Of a stretch of 64,000 nucleotides of DNA, positions 1 through 11,394 are shown piece after piece. Where the stretch lies: NCBI RefSeq assembly GCF_027887165.1, contig NC_077227.1, positions 77,520,488-77,584,487 of the forward strand. The letters are read 5' to 3'. The DNA comes from Monodelphis domestica. Its lineage: Eukaryota > Chordata > Mammalia > Didelphimorphia > Didelphidae. The notes under the pieces are model-generated. The model searched no databases. It was not told the origin of the DNA and saw only the letters and a list, made by a program, of their open reading frames with translations. Both the position numbers and the translations under genes were made by a program. Positions within the stretch are counted from its first letter, which is position 1; every line of letters begins with the position of its first letter.

Positions 1-75
1 AGCTAAGAAAAGCTAAATGCTGTAGAGCCAGATTGTAAAGGGCCTTGAATGCAAGAATTAAGAATTTTGGGGGCC
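1..75 (+). repeat. D repeat, short middle segment
   Basis: The wording around 35-70 (gggccttgaatgc, then aattttgggggc) matches the part of the D repeat that is complete at 14320-14350. It runs off the left edge of the window. Confidence 0.45.
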
Positions 76-139
76 CAGATATGTATTGGCAACATTTTGA
101 CTAAGTACCTCCTTCACTCAGATCAGAAGAATGACATAG

Positions 140-1655
140 GTTGAATGCATTTAAATTTCAAAAGACACTTGACAAAATCTTATGATGTCCTAGCAGTGGA
201 GATAAAAAAAAATGATGCTATGGTTAAGTGGCTCCAGGACTGGATAAATAATTGGACCCGAAGCCTTGCTTAATGGCCCTATGTCAGTCTGGAAGGGCAT
301 GCCTGGTGGCTTGCCACAGAGCTCTGTCCTTGGTCTTGCTCAAAGCCCATAAAATTCAAAAGCGATTTATTAAGCAGCTACTCTATGCCAGGCACTGTGC
401 TAGGCACAGGGGATACAAAGACAGAAGCCAAACAATCTCTGCCTTCAAGGAGTTTACATTTTACTGAGGGAAAACAACAAATATCTATGATTTTATCAGC
501 ATAGAGATGCTATCCACCAATATAAATAGCAATCCCTAGAAAGCTTGATGGATGAGATGCTATGTTCAAAAAAAAATCATCACCTGATGAACATCAACAC
601 CCTTTAGTTGTTATCAATTAATTGGATGAAGGAAGAAGGTATATTTATCAAATTTGAAAACACAAAGTTAGGAGGAATAGCTAATTATGGATTACAGAAT
701 CAAGGTTTAAAAATATATTGCCAGGTAGGAATACTGTGTTGAAATCAACAAGATTAAATTTTTTACAATAAATGTGAAGTCATGTACTTGGGTTCAAATA
801 GTCATTTGCACAAGAACCACATAAGGGAATCCTGGCTGAGAATGACATGAGAATTCTTAAAAGAATATACTCATTATGTCAACAGTATAATGTGACTAAC
901 AATAATTCTAATATGTAACCTTTTTCTGAACTAATAGAATTCTAGTGCCCCAGCTTTGGACGATAATAGTCCTATATGCACTACTGTGTTTATTGTGTTC
1001 ATGTCTGAGAGTCACATTGTAAGAGGGACATTGATTATTGGAGTATATTCAAGAGATGATAACTAGGACAATAAAGGATTTAGAAACTACATCTTATGAA
1101 AAGTGATTGAATGAACTGGTAACATTTAATCTGGAAAAAAACTTAAAGAGGGACATAATATTTGTCTTCAATTATTTAAAGAATTGTCTTCTAAAGAAGG
1201 AATAAAATTACCCAAAGTTTTACAAGGGGCAGAACTAGAATAAACAGATGACAGTTAAAAGAAGTATATTTTTTGTCTCAACACAAAGAATAACTTTCTA
1301 AACAATTAGAGCAGTCCAACTATAGAACTAGTGTTCTCATGAGAGGGAATGGGCCATTACTAGGAATGCTCAAACAAAGACTGGATAACCACCTGTTAAG
1401 GATGCCAGGAAAAGGAATTCTCACATAGTGTGAGAAATGCAAGATTCTTGTTTTAGAAGTATGGGGACACTCCCCCACACTGAGCATCACCTCCTTCCCT
1501 CCCTAGAGTCTTGGTTAAACCACAAAGACAGGGGAGAGGAAGAGCCATTTCATTTCCTCCTTCAGAACAGCTTAGGGCCCTACCACAAGTGCACTATTGA
1601 GAAGATGCCTTCTTAGATACTTTCCAGCTCTAAGAGTTTCAATTTCATAGTTCTG
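140..1655 (+). mobile_element. CR1/L3 LINE remnant, 3' portion
   Basis: The + strand follows the 3' third of a CR1/L3 element. At 155-340 there are decayed reverse-transcriptase words (cacttgacaaaatctt, gacccgaagccttgc, ccacagagctctgtcctt). Near 785 comes cttgggttcaaa, and at 1270-1420 the terminal region that reads like 'aacaattagagc..tccaa..tgggcc..ggataaccacctgttaaggatg'. The copy ends near 1655. A D-repeat piece sits inside it at 345-490. It has no long open frame and looks old and dead. Confidence 0.72.
345..490 (+). repeat. D repeat, 5' segment inserted in CR1/L3
   Basis: The D-repeat opening words are present in order: gatttattaagcag, ccaggcactgtgctagg, ggggatacaaag, ctctgccttcaagga. 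The CR1/L3 text stops before this piece and resumes after about 575. Confidence 0.55.
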
Positions 1656-2052
1656 AAAATAAGTCAAGGAGAGTCCTATTACTTCCAGAATAAGCTAGAG
1701 ATGGCCATAATTTCTTCTCTTCTAAGAAAATATTAGTCTAACTAAAGTTAAACAGCATCTACTGAGCTATATGCTTAGTATTGGGCACCACGAAGACTTT
1801 AAAAAATTGGTTTCTTTCCTTAAGGATCTTACAGCCTGTTTGGGAAGTCAGGACCCTCCCCCACCATACCAAAAAGTCACTGATTTTGTTTACAGTACAA
1901 CTTATTTTTTTTAATTAATTTAATACAGAGCAGATAAATTCTACCGTGAGGAATACTACCTTACAAGGTGGGATTCTGCATAATGAAATTATTCTATACC
2001 TCTATAGATGGAAAAGATTCTAGGCTTTGTTCATGCACACACTCATAAGTAG
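1656..2052. other. Unassigned AT-rich stretch
   Basis: No gene is seen. A weak D-repeat opening (aacagcatctactgagc ... ttaaggatcttacagcc) is visible at 1750-1860. The rest matches nothing I recognise. Confidence 0.4.
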
Positions 2053-2302
2053 AAGCAGTTAGGTAGTACAGTAGACGTGGAATTGGGAAGACTCATCTTC
2101 CTGAGTTCAAATCTAGTTTCAGATTCTTAGGAGCTGTGTGACCTTGAACAAGTCACTTTACCCTTTTTGCCTCAGTTTCCCCATCTATAAAATGAGCTGA
2201 AGAAGGAAATTACAAACCACTCCAGTATCTTTACCAAGAAAACCCCAAATGAGGTCATAAAGTGTTGAATTCAACTGGAAAATGGCATCAACAACAAAAA
2301 AT
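2053..2302 (+). mobile_element. Mar1-type SINE
   Basis: A tRNA-like head (gttaggtagtacagtaga, gagttcaaatctag) is followed by the shared core (ctgtgtgacctt, caagtcacttta). The Mar1 tail then runs from cctcagtttcc through caaaccactccagtatc and aaaaccccaaatgagg to aacaacaaaaa. Nearly full length. Confidence 0.8.
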
Positions 2303-2352
2303 ATATATGTATACATACATATATATACATAACTATACATATGTTTTTATAT
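2299..2352. repeat. (TA/TG/CA)n microsatellite
   Basis: An impure run of atat, gtat and acat units grows directly out of the A-rich end of the Mar1 SINE just upstream. This is a common origin of such tracts. Confidence 0.8.
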
Positions 2353-2477
2353 ATACATACACTCAATTAATAAAGTGGGCCTTGAGTTTTTCCTGGTTCA
2401 TTTCTTTTCCTTGACTTCCCCATGATTTCCTCTACTCCAACCCAGGAAATTCTCTTCTGTTATTTAAATCTGTTTTT

Positions 2478-2675
2478 CTTTAAAACATTTACTTTCTATC
2501 TTAGAATCAATACTGTGTATTGTTTCCAAGGGAGAAGAATGGAAAGGGCTAGGTAGTAGAAATTAAATGGCTTGCACAGGGTCACACAGCTAGGAAGAAT
2601 CTAAGATCAGATTTGAATCCAGGACCTTCTATCTCTAGGCTTGGCTCGCTATTCACCGAGCCACCTAGCTTCCCC
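2478..2675 (-). mobile_element. SINE-A with perfect 14-bp target duplication
   Basis: Read on the - strand this is a complete SINE-A: tRNA-like head, gtgtgaccctg-type core and the terminal tagaaagtaaatg segment with a T-run on the + strand. The flanks repeat ttaaatctgttttt exactly (2464-2477 and 2676-2689), so the insertion boundaries are secure. Confidence 0.92.
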
Positions 2676-2724
2676 TTAAATCTGTTTTTAATGACCATTT
2701 CTAGATCCAGTCCATTATAAGGCT

Positions 2725-2862
2725 CTGCTGTTCATTCATTCAACCAAACAGCATTTCCTCAATGTCTATTGGGACCAAAGCTCTGTGTATCTATAAGGGA
2801 TACAAAGATGAATGATTCATAAACCCTGCCCTTAAGGAGCTTATATTTTAGCAGTCCTGGGA
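2725..2862 (+). repeat. D repeat, 5' segment
   Basis: Words in D-repeat order: cattcaaccaaacagcattt, agggatacaaagatga, ctgcccttaaggagctta. Confidence 0.5.
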
Positions 2863-3038
2863 AAATAATAAAGCAAAAACTTTTCTTTGGTATTTTTCCA
2901 CTTCTGCTTTTTTCTCCTCTCTCCATCCTTATTTATCCCATGCCCCATTCCCAGGACTAGTATCTCTGCTATATAGTTAATTAACAACAATTGAGAGAGA
3001 AGATTTATGAAGTTACATTTCAGGGATATTTTCATTCT

Positions 3039-3232
3039 ATTTTTTTTTAATCCTTACCTTTCATCTTAGTACTGTGTACTAAGTTCCAAGGCAGAAGAGC
3101 AGTAAGGGATAAGCAGTGGGTTAACTTTCCCAGGGTCACTCAGCTAGAAAGTGTCTGAGGCTAGATTTGAACCTAGGACCTCCCATCTCTAGACCTGACT
3201 CTCAATTCACTGAACTACTAGGCTGACCCCAG
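3039..3232 (-). mobile_element. SINE-A with 12-bp target duplication
   Basis: A complete reverse-oriented SINE-A. The flanks repeat tattttcattct exactly at 3027-3038 and 3233-3244. Confidence 0.9.
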
Positions 3233-3244
3233 TATTTTCATTCT

Positions 3245-4429
3245 TTAAGAAGACTGTTGAAAACTAAAAAGCCTTCACTACTCAGAGAAATGAATCTCTA
3301 ATAGAAGAATCCAGTCATTGCATCAGAATAGGAAAATAGTTTTATGTGTATCTTCTGGGTGTCCCTCAAATTTAATCTCAAAGACAATTGCTTAGTCTGC
3401 CTATTTATAAGACTTGCCAAGATCACTGAAGATAGAGATTCAAGTACTAACTTCAATGGCCTAAAGAGATGTGGGAAAGTGGAGAAGAGGTCACTGGCTC
3501 ATCAGGGAAACTCAGCCACTGTCTTGTGTCTGTGCCCTTGATTGCTCAAAAGTTCAAAATTAGGTTTTTACCTGAAAGAAAAAGTGGTGGTTCAGCAGAA
3601 AATGTTACAATCTAGAGACATAGTCAGATGTCTCTCCCTCCCCCTCCCCTATACACATACCTTTTACCCAGGGCACCTCCAACTCTCCTGGCAGCAGGTA
3701 GAGAGAGGTGAGCAGAGCAAAGGCAGGAGATTTGAGAGGCAGGATCCAGTTACAGAAGGAAAGGGGAAAAAAAGAGAGATAGTGAGAGCGATCAAGAACA
3801 GCAATGCAGCAAAAAGGGCTTTTAGTGATAATTAATAATTAACATTTCTAATGATGTCCCGGCGACAGGAAGAGGCCAGAATAGGGCTCTGGGGCATGAC
3901 AAGGGGTGACAGCAACCTCCAGGAGGCCCAGACAGTCTTAGCCCTCATTAACCTTCATAAGACCACCTAAAGCAGTTCAGATGTTTGCCTGGCTTAATAG
4001 TGGCCAGCAGGTCTGCTAGAAAGGTCATTATTTTCAGCAGATTTGGGAGGAGGGAAAGAAAAGCTACCCATGGGGGGTTGGGATGTCCATGGGGTTATGA
4101 GAGAGTTACACCATGGGTTCTGAGTGATTCTATTTCACAGATGCCAACAGGAGACCTGAGGGCACAGAAGGAACAGTACATGAGGAGTGGGGAAACTTTT
4201 TTTCCTTTCCTGCCCCAGTTCCAAGTTCCTACCAGAGCTGACACCTCTATCCTCATTCCCATCAAAGGCAACTAAAACCTCTACCCTTGGGCACACCACT
4301 CCTTTCCTAGTACCTATTACCAGAGACATGGTAACTCACATCACTTGGATGATCAGGAATCACCAACTGCAATCCTAGTAAGATGGTGGGTAACCAGGAT
4401 TTAGTATTTGCCCCTTAAATTGCATTGGG
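3245..4429. other. Stretch with no recognised element
   Basis: Several open frames of 60-97 codons cross this region, overlap one another on both strands and lack any family signature. I see no gene and no clear repeat. It could be unique intergenic sequence. Confidence 0.5.
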
Positions 4430-4675
4430 TATCATCATCTTCCTTGCTATTCTGCTTCCAAGCACTCCAGGCATTCCTCATTCATCCTATCACTGTATCC
4501 TATGGACAACTGGCCCTTGTCATCTATCTTTTAGCTGCACCCATCTATATATCTCTTCTAATTAGAATGGGACCTTTGTAAGAGCAGGGAATCTCACTTC
4601 TCTATTTGTGTCTCCAGCATCTAGCACAGTACTCAGCACCTAGTAAGTACTTAATGGATGTTTTCTTACTCATTC
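4430..4675 (+). mobile_element. L2 LINE 3' end
   Basis: The L2 terminal wording is present: attagaatgggacctttg, agcagggaatctc, tgtctccagcatctagcaca, ctagtaagtacttaatgg. Confidence 0.7.
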
Positions 4676-5285
4676 CTTCCTTTGGGATCATAAAAATGGC
4701 TCCTTGTAAACTCTCTCACTTGGTTCTTCCACATTTGCTTCAGCATACTGTGGAGCAGAAGCATTGAAGGTATAGGAAATCCCAGTGGAATGGGAACCCC
4801 ATAAAGAACAGAAGGAGTCTTTGAAAACAGTTGGAATAGAGAAAAGTTCATCCTTAAAGGTGGGAGGGAACTATTTCTAGGAGGCAGGTACGGCACAGCT
4901 GAGAGCAGCCTGATTGAAGCCACAGAAGCAGGTATCTATGAAACTCAACTGGTGATGTATGTTTGTCTCCATCCTCAATCAGTCCAAGCCTAGATCATTC
5001 CAATTCAAAGACTAGTTGTGCAGTCAACCATTACTGAGTCTGTAGAGGTAGAAAGAGGTTTTTCCTACTTTCCATTAAGTTTAACTCAGCAATCCTTTGC
5101 TGAATGTCTACTATGATCAAGGAATAGAAACCTTGCTGGAAAAAGCAGCAAAGTTATGTGTTGGGAACAGGCTATATTATTAATATTATCACATCACTCA
5201 TATGTGTTGTTGTGAACATGGTTATAATAAAAATAATCAGGAATTTGAAGCCTAAATTCTAGTTCTTGCTCCAGTAAGAATAATT
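4676..5285. other. Stretch with no recognised element
   Basis: I see nothing assignable here beyond short chance open frames on the - strand. Confidence 0.5.
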
Positions 5286-5298
5286 AAGAAAAAGTTTA

Positions 5299-5501
5299 GG
5301 GGGCAGCTGGGTAGCTCAGTGGATTGAGAGCTAGCCCTAGAGACCGGAGGTCCTAGGTTCAAATCTGGCCTCAGACACTTCCCAGCTGTGTGACCCTGGG
5401 CAAGTCACTTGACCTCCATTGCCTAGCCCTTACCACTCTTCTGCCTTGGAGCCAATACACAGTATTGACTCCAAGATGGAAGGTAAGGGTTTAAAAAAAA
5501 A
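5299..5501 (+). mobile_element. SINE-A, full length, 13-bp target duplication
   Basis: A very well kept copy from gggggcagctgggtagctca to aagggtttaaaaaaaa. The duplication aagaaaaagttta is exact at 5286-5298 and 5502-5514. It is a good reference copy for the family in this window. Confidence 0.95.
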
Positions 5502-5514
5502 AAGAAAAAGTTTA

Positions 5515-5695
5515 CATTGTAAGGTCACTCTAAGGTTTACAAAACACTTAATATTTCATTTGAACCTCACAATATCTCTATGAGCTATTGGGCACATTTT
5601 ACAAATGTAGAAATGGACATTCAGAATATTGAAGTGAATTTCCTAAGGTCACATGAGGTAAAATTCAAACACAGGTCTCCTGATGCCCTATAACC
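5515..5695 (-). mobile_element. MIR-type SINE remnant
   Basis: Reverse-oriented MIR wording: ctctaaggtttacaaaac, tttgaacctcacaat, tcctaaggtcacatga, acacaggtctcctga. Confidence 0.6.
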
Positions 5696-6235
5696 AAAAA
5701 GACATGTTCTCTTTCTGTTCCTCAATTTTCTCAACTGTAAAAGAGGAACATTAGATCAGATATTAGTGAAGGTTCCCTATAGCTCTGGCGTCCTATCCTG
5801 ATAGTTTTGCTCACCTTTTCTAATATACCTAGTAAATAATTTTTGTTCATAATGTTCTAGGTTTTCCCTCCTAGGTTTGCCTTTCTTATAGCTGTGACAC
5901 TTTATCTTAGAGACATGATCACAGACTTTTTAGAATTGGAAGAGTCCTTAAATATTACCTAGTCCAACACCTTCATTGCTTATTGAATGCCCAATTTTCA
6001 GATCCATTCATCTGTGCTTTTCAGACAATCCAACTGTCTGTCCTTAGAAGACTGAAAATTAATATGTATTTGTGATTTCCTATAGTTTCTTAGAGAGTGG
6101 CTCTGGGCTGCAATCTTCCCTGAAATGTAATTTTTTAGCAGTCCATTCCTATATTTCTTTGATCTGGTTTCCATTGTCAAAACTCCTTCTATGCAAATAG
6201 GCAACTCAACAATAACTTACATTGGGGATTTTAAC
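5696..6235. other. Mostly unassigned stretch
   Basis: Weak MIR-like 3' wording (ctcaactgtaaaagagg) lies at 5720-5800. A weak CR1/L3-like 3' end in reverse (agaattggaagagtcc ... tagtccaacacc) lies at 5925-5980. No gene is seen. Confidence 0.35.
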
Positions 6236-6943
6236 AGATGGAACCAAGATGGCAGAGAAGGTACACAGATAATCTCTACCAAATTGTCTTCTAAATAACT
6301 ATGATATAATACCTCAAAACAAATTCTGGAGCAGTATAACCCACAAAAAGACAGGATGAAATAAATTTTTTCAGCCCCAAATAACTTAGAAAGCCAGCAC
6401 AAAAGATCCACTGCACTGAGGTGGAAGTGGAGCACAGAGAAGTGCACCAAGGCAGATCTCAGCAACAAGGCCTGGGGTTGGCTGAATCAGCAGCAAAGGT
6501 TTCTGGAGTTCTTGGTCACTGACAGTAAGCAGGGTTGGGCAATTTTCTCAGAAGGACATTACAGGGGTCCCTTGTGCAAGTCTCTTGTCACACTGCCCAT
6601 ATGAAGAACCAGGTCATGATGATGGATCTTGGTCTCAAGGTGAGGAGAAACACACCAGTGTTTGTGGCCACAGGATAATGGAGATATTCTTTTCATAGTT
6701 CCAAGGGGTAAAAGAGTGATTATGGTTTTTCACAGGCTAGAGCACAAGCTAGGAGAGTATTAAATACATCTCTCCTTAGATCATATCACCTTAGAAGAAC
6801 TGAATATTTATAGATCCCTAAAGCTAGCTCTAAAGGTAGTTGTACAAAAAAATTTGAAGCTTGGAATAGTGCTCTTTTCATCACAGGAACAGAGCCTAAC
6901 CTTAACAATTGTTTAAGTTAAAAGAAAATAAAAGGGCTGGAAT

Positions 6944-7676
6944 ATGAGCAAACAACAAAAAAAGAGAGACATCATAGAAAATTATTTTGGTGACAGAGAA
7001 GACCAAAATAGAAACTCAGAAGAAGAAAACAAAGTCAATACTGCTGCATCCAAAGCCTCTAAGAAAAATATTAATTGGTCTCAACCCCAAAAAGAGTTAA
7101 TGGAGAACCTCAAAAGGGATTATAAAAATAATATAAGAGAGGTAGAAGAAAAATTGGGGAAAGAAATTAGTAATACAGGAAAATCATGAAAAAAAGTCAA
7201 CAGCACGGTAAAGAAGGCACCAAAAATACTGAAGAAAATATATCTTAAGAACTAGAATAGACCAATTGGTTAAAAAGAGAGAGAGAGACACACACAAAAA
7301 AATCTTTTGGAGAGAGGAACTTCTTAAAAAGCAGAATGAGAAAAATTGGGGAAAAGATATATAAAAAGTGACTGAAGAGAAGAACTACTTAAAAGATATA
7401 ATTGACCATCTGTAGAGAAAACATATAAAAATTCACTGAGGAAAAGAACTCTTTAAAAAGTAGAATTGGTCAAATATAAAAGAAGGTACAAATGCTCACT
7501 AAGGAAAATAATGCCTTAAAAATTAGAACTGAGCAAGTGGAAACTATTGACTCCACCAGACATCAAGAAGCAAGCAAACAAATTCAAAAGGATAAAAAAA
7601 TAGAAGAAAATGTGAAATATCCCATTAGAAAAACAACTGATCTAGAAAATAAGCCCAAGAGAAATAATTTTTAAAA
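6944..7676 (+). pseudogene. L1 ORF1 remnant
   Basis: An open frame of 81 codons starts at 6944. It is rich in Lys, Glu, Asn and Gln, with residues such as NYFGDREDQN near position 13 and KELMENLKRDYK near position 50, as expected for the N-terminal and coiled-coil part of L1 ORF1p (an RNA-binding trimeric chaperone). The frame closes at 7189. A further 60-codon open piece (7492-7674) lies in a different frame, so the gene has at least one stop and a frame change and is dead. The RNA-recognition part cannot be followed cleanly. Confidence 0.65.
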
Positions 7677-8599
7677 TTACTAGACTACCTATATTGCAAG
7701 TAGCCAAAAAGAAACAATTCAGATATTGTGGAGCCACAGCCAGAATAACACATGATTTAACGTTTCTACATTAAGGGATCAGAGGGCCCAAAATATAATA
7801 TTCCAGAGGGCAAAGGAGCTAGGACTTCAACTAAGAATCACTTACCCAGCAAAAGTGGTATTCAATAAAACAAATTGCAAATAGTCCTGGTAAAAAAGAC
7901 CAGAGTTAAATAAAAATTTTGATTCTCAAACACAAGACTCAAAAGAAGCAGAAGAAAGTAAACAAGAGATATCAGAAGCTATTCAATAAGGTTAAATTGT
8001 TTTTATGCCTACATGGGAAGGTTATTCTTGTAACTCCTAAGAACTTTATCATTATTAGGGCAGTTAGAAATAGTATGCATAGATAGAGGGCAAGGATGTA
8101 AGTTGAATAAGATGGGATGAGATCTAAAAAACTAAAATCAAAGGATAAGAAAGAGGAATGCATTGGGAGAAGGGGGAAGGGAGAAATAGAATGGGGTAAA
8201 TTATCTCATATAAAGGAGGAATGAAAAAATTTTTATGGGGGAGTGGAAGATGGATGAGGTGGGAAGGGGAACACCTGAACCTTACTTTCATCAAAATTGA
8301 CTCAAAGAGGGAAGAACATACATAATCAATTGAATATTTTAAAAAATCTATCTTACCATACAGAAAATTATCAGGGGGAGGGGATAAGAGAAGAAGGCTG
8401 CTGATAGAAAAGAGGAAAAATTGGGTGGTGTGGAGGTCAAAAACCAAACATTTTTTAAGGATAAATAGAATGAAAGGAGAGAGAAAAGAACCAGTTGGGG
8501 GAGGGAAATAGGATAGAGAGCAACACATAATAATGGTGAAAAAACATTTTTATAAGTCTCAAATACCTAGAGAAATGAGTTGAAAATATAAGGATACAA

Positions 8600-9100
8600 G
8601 TCATTTCCCAACTGGTAAATGGTCAAAAGATCTGAACAAGCAATTCTCAGACAAAGTAATTAAAGATCTCTATTGTCATGCAAAAATTATTTAAATCATT
8701 ATTAATTAGAGGAATGCAAATTAAAACAACTCTGAGGTACCACCTCATTCCTATCAGATTGACTATTATGACAGAAAGGAAAATGACAAAACTGGGAAAG
8801 GATATGGGAAAAGTGAGCTACTAATGCCCTATTGGGGGAGTTGTGAACTGATTCAACCAAACTGGAGAGTAATTTGGACCCATGCCCAAAGGGCTATAAA
8901 CAGTACATACCCTTTGACCTCGCCATATCATTACTAGGTTTGTGTCCCAAAGAGCTACAAAAAGGAGGGGGACCTATATGTGCAAAGATATTTAAAGCAG
9001 CTCTTTTTGTGGAGAACAAAGAATTGGAAACTGAGGAGATACCCATCAATTGGAGAATGACTAATGGAATACCACCATTGTGCTGTAAGAAATGATGGGC
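8600..9100 (+). pseudogene. L1 ORF2 C-terminal remnant
   Basis: Nucleotide wording matches the last 160-170 codons of L1 ORF2 (aaatggtcaaaagatctgaa, gaggaatgcaaattaaaaca, gaggtaccacctcattccta). A 73-codon open stretch at 8874-9095 contains CPKGYK, PFDLAISLLGL, LCPKELQK and NWRMTNG. In intact elements this is the cysteine-containing tail of the endonuclease/reverse transcriptase. Neither enzyme domain is present, so the piece has no activity. Confidence 0.75.
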
Positions 9101-9555
9101 AGGAAGAGCTCGGAAAAACTTGGAAAGACTTGCCTAAACTAAAGCAGAGTGAGGTAAGCAGAAGCAGGGGAATGTTGTACCCAGTAACAGCAATACTGTA
9201 AGGTGAACAACTGTGAATAATTTAGCTGTTCTCAGCAATACAATGACCCAAAACATTCCCAAAGGACTCATGATAAAAAATGCCATCTGCTTTCAGAGAA
9301 AGAACTAATGGAGTCTGAATCCAGACCAAAGGGAACTTTTTTCACTTTCTTCCTTAATTTTTTTTGTTTGAGCTTCCTTTCACAAAAGGATTAATATGAT
9401 GGAAAAACGTTTTACATGATTGCACATGTAAAATCTATATCAGATTGCTTGCCATCTGTGGGGGAGGAGAGGGAGAATTTGAGACTCAAAATTATTTTTA
9501 AAATATTGGAAACTGTTTTTACATGTAATGGGGGGGATTTAATTTAATTTTAAAA

Positions 9556-9721
9556 ACAGTAACATTTTTAGGTCAGTATAATTTTTTTAGTTACCATTTA
9601 TTTTTATATATAACAATATCATGTATAACAATAATATATAATACATAGGATTTGTTATAAATATGTAATCAATTATAATAAATATGCTTATCCACAAGAA
9701 ACAAATTCTCACATTAATTAT
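9556..9721. other. AT-rich junction between two opposed L1 3' ends
   Basis: Runs of ataat, tataa and taaat units separate an L1 ending on the + strand from another ending on the - strand. They probably include decayed poly(A) tails. Confidence 0.45.
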
Positions 9722-10055
9722 GTCTAAAAAAATCTATTTCTTATTCTTTTTACCCCCCTCCTCTCCTATTCTTCCCTCTCTCCAGGAAGGCAAGTAATGT
9801 GTTATAATTTCTCCATATATTATCATATAATACATATTTTATGTTCATCATGTTATGAAACAAGACACATATTGCTTACACTAGAGAAAAAGTCACAGAA
9901 GAAATAAAGTGAAGAAATGATATGTTTCAATCTGCATTTGAACTCCATCTGTTCCTTCCATGGCAGTGGATGTCCTTTTTCATCACGAGTCCCTTGGAGT
10001 TGTTCTGGATCCTTGCCTTGTTGATAATAGTTAAATCATTTATGGTTGCATTCTT
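9722..10055 (-). mobile_element. L1 3' end (5' truncated)
   Basis: Read on the - strand: the end of ORF2 and the 3' UTR. Recognised on the + strand as ccttggagttgttctggatc, cttttcatcacgagtccc and actagagaaaaagtcaca. It points toward the L1 that ends at 9555, giving a tail-to-tail pair. Confidence 0.7.
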
Positions 10056-10262
10056 AGGACATTTCAAAACCCTCATGAATTTTCATGTTACATGGTCCTA
10101 TAGCTTTGAGAGTCGGGATTTGAATCCATATCTTACTGATTTCAAAGCCAACTCTAGTCACTAGCTACATGTTGTCCTTCAAAAATATTCCTAGAATAAT
10201 TTAAATATCTTATTATGCCTTTAGATTGTATGCTAATTTCTTTAATTTGTCAGCTTACCCAT

Positions 10263-10660
10263 TTCACAGAATCATAGGATCAGAACAGTAAGGGATCTTT
10301 GAAATCACTTATTCTAAATTTGTAATTTATAGATAAACAAGCAAATCTAGAGAAGTGAAGGAACCTGCCCAAGGTCACATAATTAGTGGGTGTACCTGGA
10401 AATAAACCCCAAGCTCTGGAGCAGGTAGGTGGCTCGGTGGATGGAGAGTCAGGCCCAGAGATGAGAGGTCCTGGGTTCAAATATGACCTCAAACACTTCC
10501 TAGATGGGTGACCCTGGACAAGTCACTTAATTCCCATTGCCTAGCCCTTACTGCTCTTATGCCTTGAAACCAATACACAGTATTGATTCCAAGATGGAAA
10601 ATAAGAGTTTAAAAAAACACCAAACTCTCCTGACTCCCAGTCCAACCCTGTTTCTGGTTA
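10263..10660 (-). mobile_element. MIR-type SINE split by a SINE-A
   Basis: Reverse MIR-like wording (cacagaatcataggatcaga, cctgcccaaggtcacata) runs to 10417, then resumes after the SINE-A with aaactctcctgactcccag at 10622. Confidence 0.6.
10418..10617 (+). mobile_element. SINE-A inserted in a MIR-type SINE
   Basis: Head ggagcaggtaggtggctcgg, core gggtgaccctggacaagtca, tail aataagagtttaaaaaaa. Imperfect flanking repeat: ccccaagctct at the left, acaccaaactct at the right. Confidence 0.85.
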
Positions 10661-11189
10661 AGAAAAAATAAATAGTTGCTACAGTTAATTGGACTCAGTA
10701 TCCAGTGAAGACTTGAGCTGAGGGTGAATTGGCTTCTCATCACTCAATCTGGTAGGCTGGGGGTATATCCAAAAACAACTGAAGTCCTCTAAAGATTCCT
10801 CCAGTCACTCAATATCCAGATCTAGATCCTGGTTGGTTCCCCCCGTCTATTTGCTGCCCTCATTTATTTATAGGCTAGGATGCCAGCTGGATCTGGGAGT
10901 AAGGAAATATTTGCTAAGTGCCTCCTACATATAAGGCACCAGGATGAGCTCTTGCTGTTTTCATGTGGATTTTGTTGGTTTTCCAAAGGCCAGGCTATTA
11001 TTACACTAGAGAATTTGGTGGCATTGCCCATTTGTAGCATCAAGGCTCCACTGGTTAGGAAATGGGGCACTAGTATGTGTTTTACAACTATTTCTGGTGC
11101 CGAATTACTACAAGATTCCTGCATATGATTCTACATGAAGGAGGAGGCTCTTAAGGAGCATAATTCAGGAAACAAGATGCAGATACAGA
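10661..11189. other. Stretch with no recognised element
   Basis: Overlapping open frames of 82-86 codons occur on both strands at 10864-11128, without any recognisable family signature. I see no gene. Confidence 0.5.
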
Positions 11190-11348
11190 TGAGATAAGAG
11201 GAATAATTTCCTCAGAATTAGGGAGGTAATGGGTTTCTCCTCACTGGAGGTCTTCAAGCTATGTCAAAAATATTGTAAAAGGGATTCTTGTTCAGGTGTG
11301 TTGGACTAGGTGATCCCTGGAGTACCTTCCAATCCTATGATTCTGAGA
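11190..11348 (+). mobile_element. CR1/L3 3' end
   Basis: Terminal CR1/L3 wording: tcactggaggtcttcaagc, gattcttgttcagg, gttggactaggtgatccct, ccaatcctatgattctga. Confidence 0.7.
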
Positions 11349-11394
11349 TATTATCCCAGTTTTTAGATGTTGGGAAAATGAGGAAGCATGGAAC

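Larger units (their letters stand above)
6236..9555 (+). mobile_element. L1 with 5' UTR, ORF1 and 3' end but almost no ORF2 (HAL1-like)
   Basis: The element opens with the L1-like leader ggaaccaagatggcagagaa (6240). It continues through an ORF1 relative (6944-7680) and an ORF1-ORF2 spacer with g-rich words typical of marsupial L1 (7950-8530). It then jumps to the C-terminal end of ORF2 (8600-9100) and the 3' UTR, which ends around ttacatgtaatgggg. About 3 kb of ORF2 is absent. It could be an internally deleted L1 or a member of a half-L1 (HAL1) lineage. A weak target-site match (ggggattttaa at the left, ggggatttaat at the right) is suggestive only. Confidence 0.75.

Noticed and set aside
5299-5380. 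tRNA-like gene signals (A and B box-like words) in SINE heads
   Set aside because: They recur at more than 25 places as SINE promoters. None has a full cloverleaf as a free tRNA gene.
8124-8528. 134-codon minus-strand frame
   Set aside because: It is antisense to the spacer of the L1 at 6236-9555.
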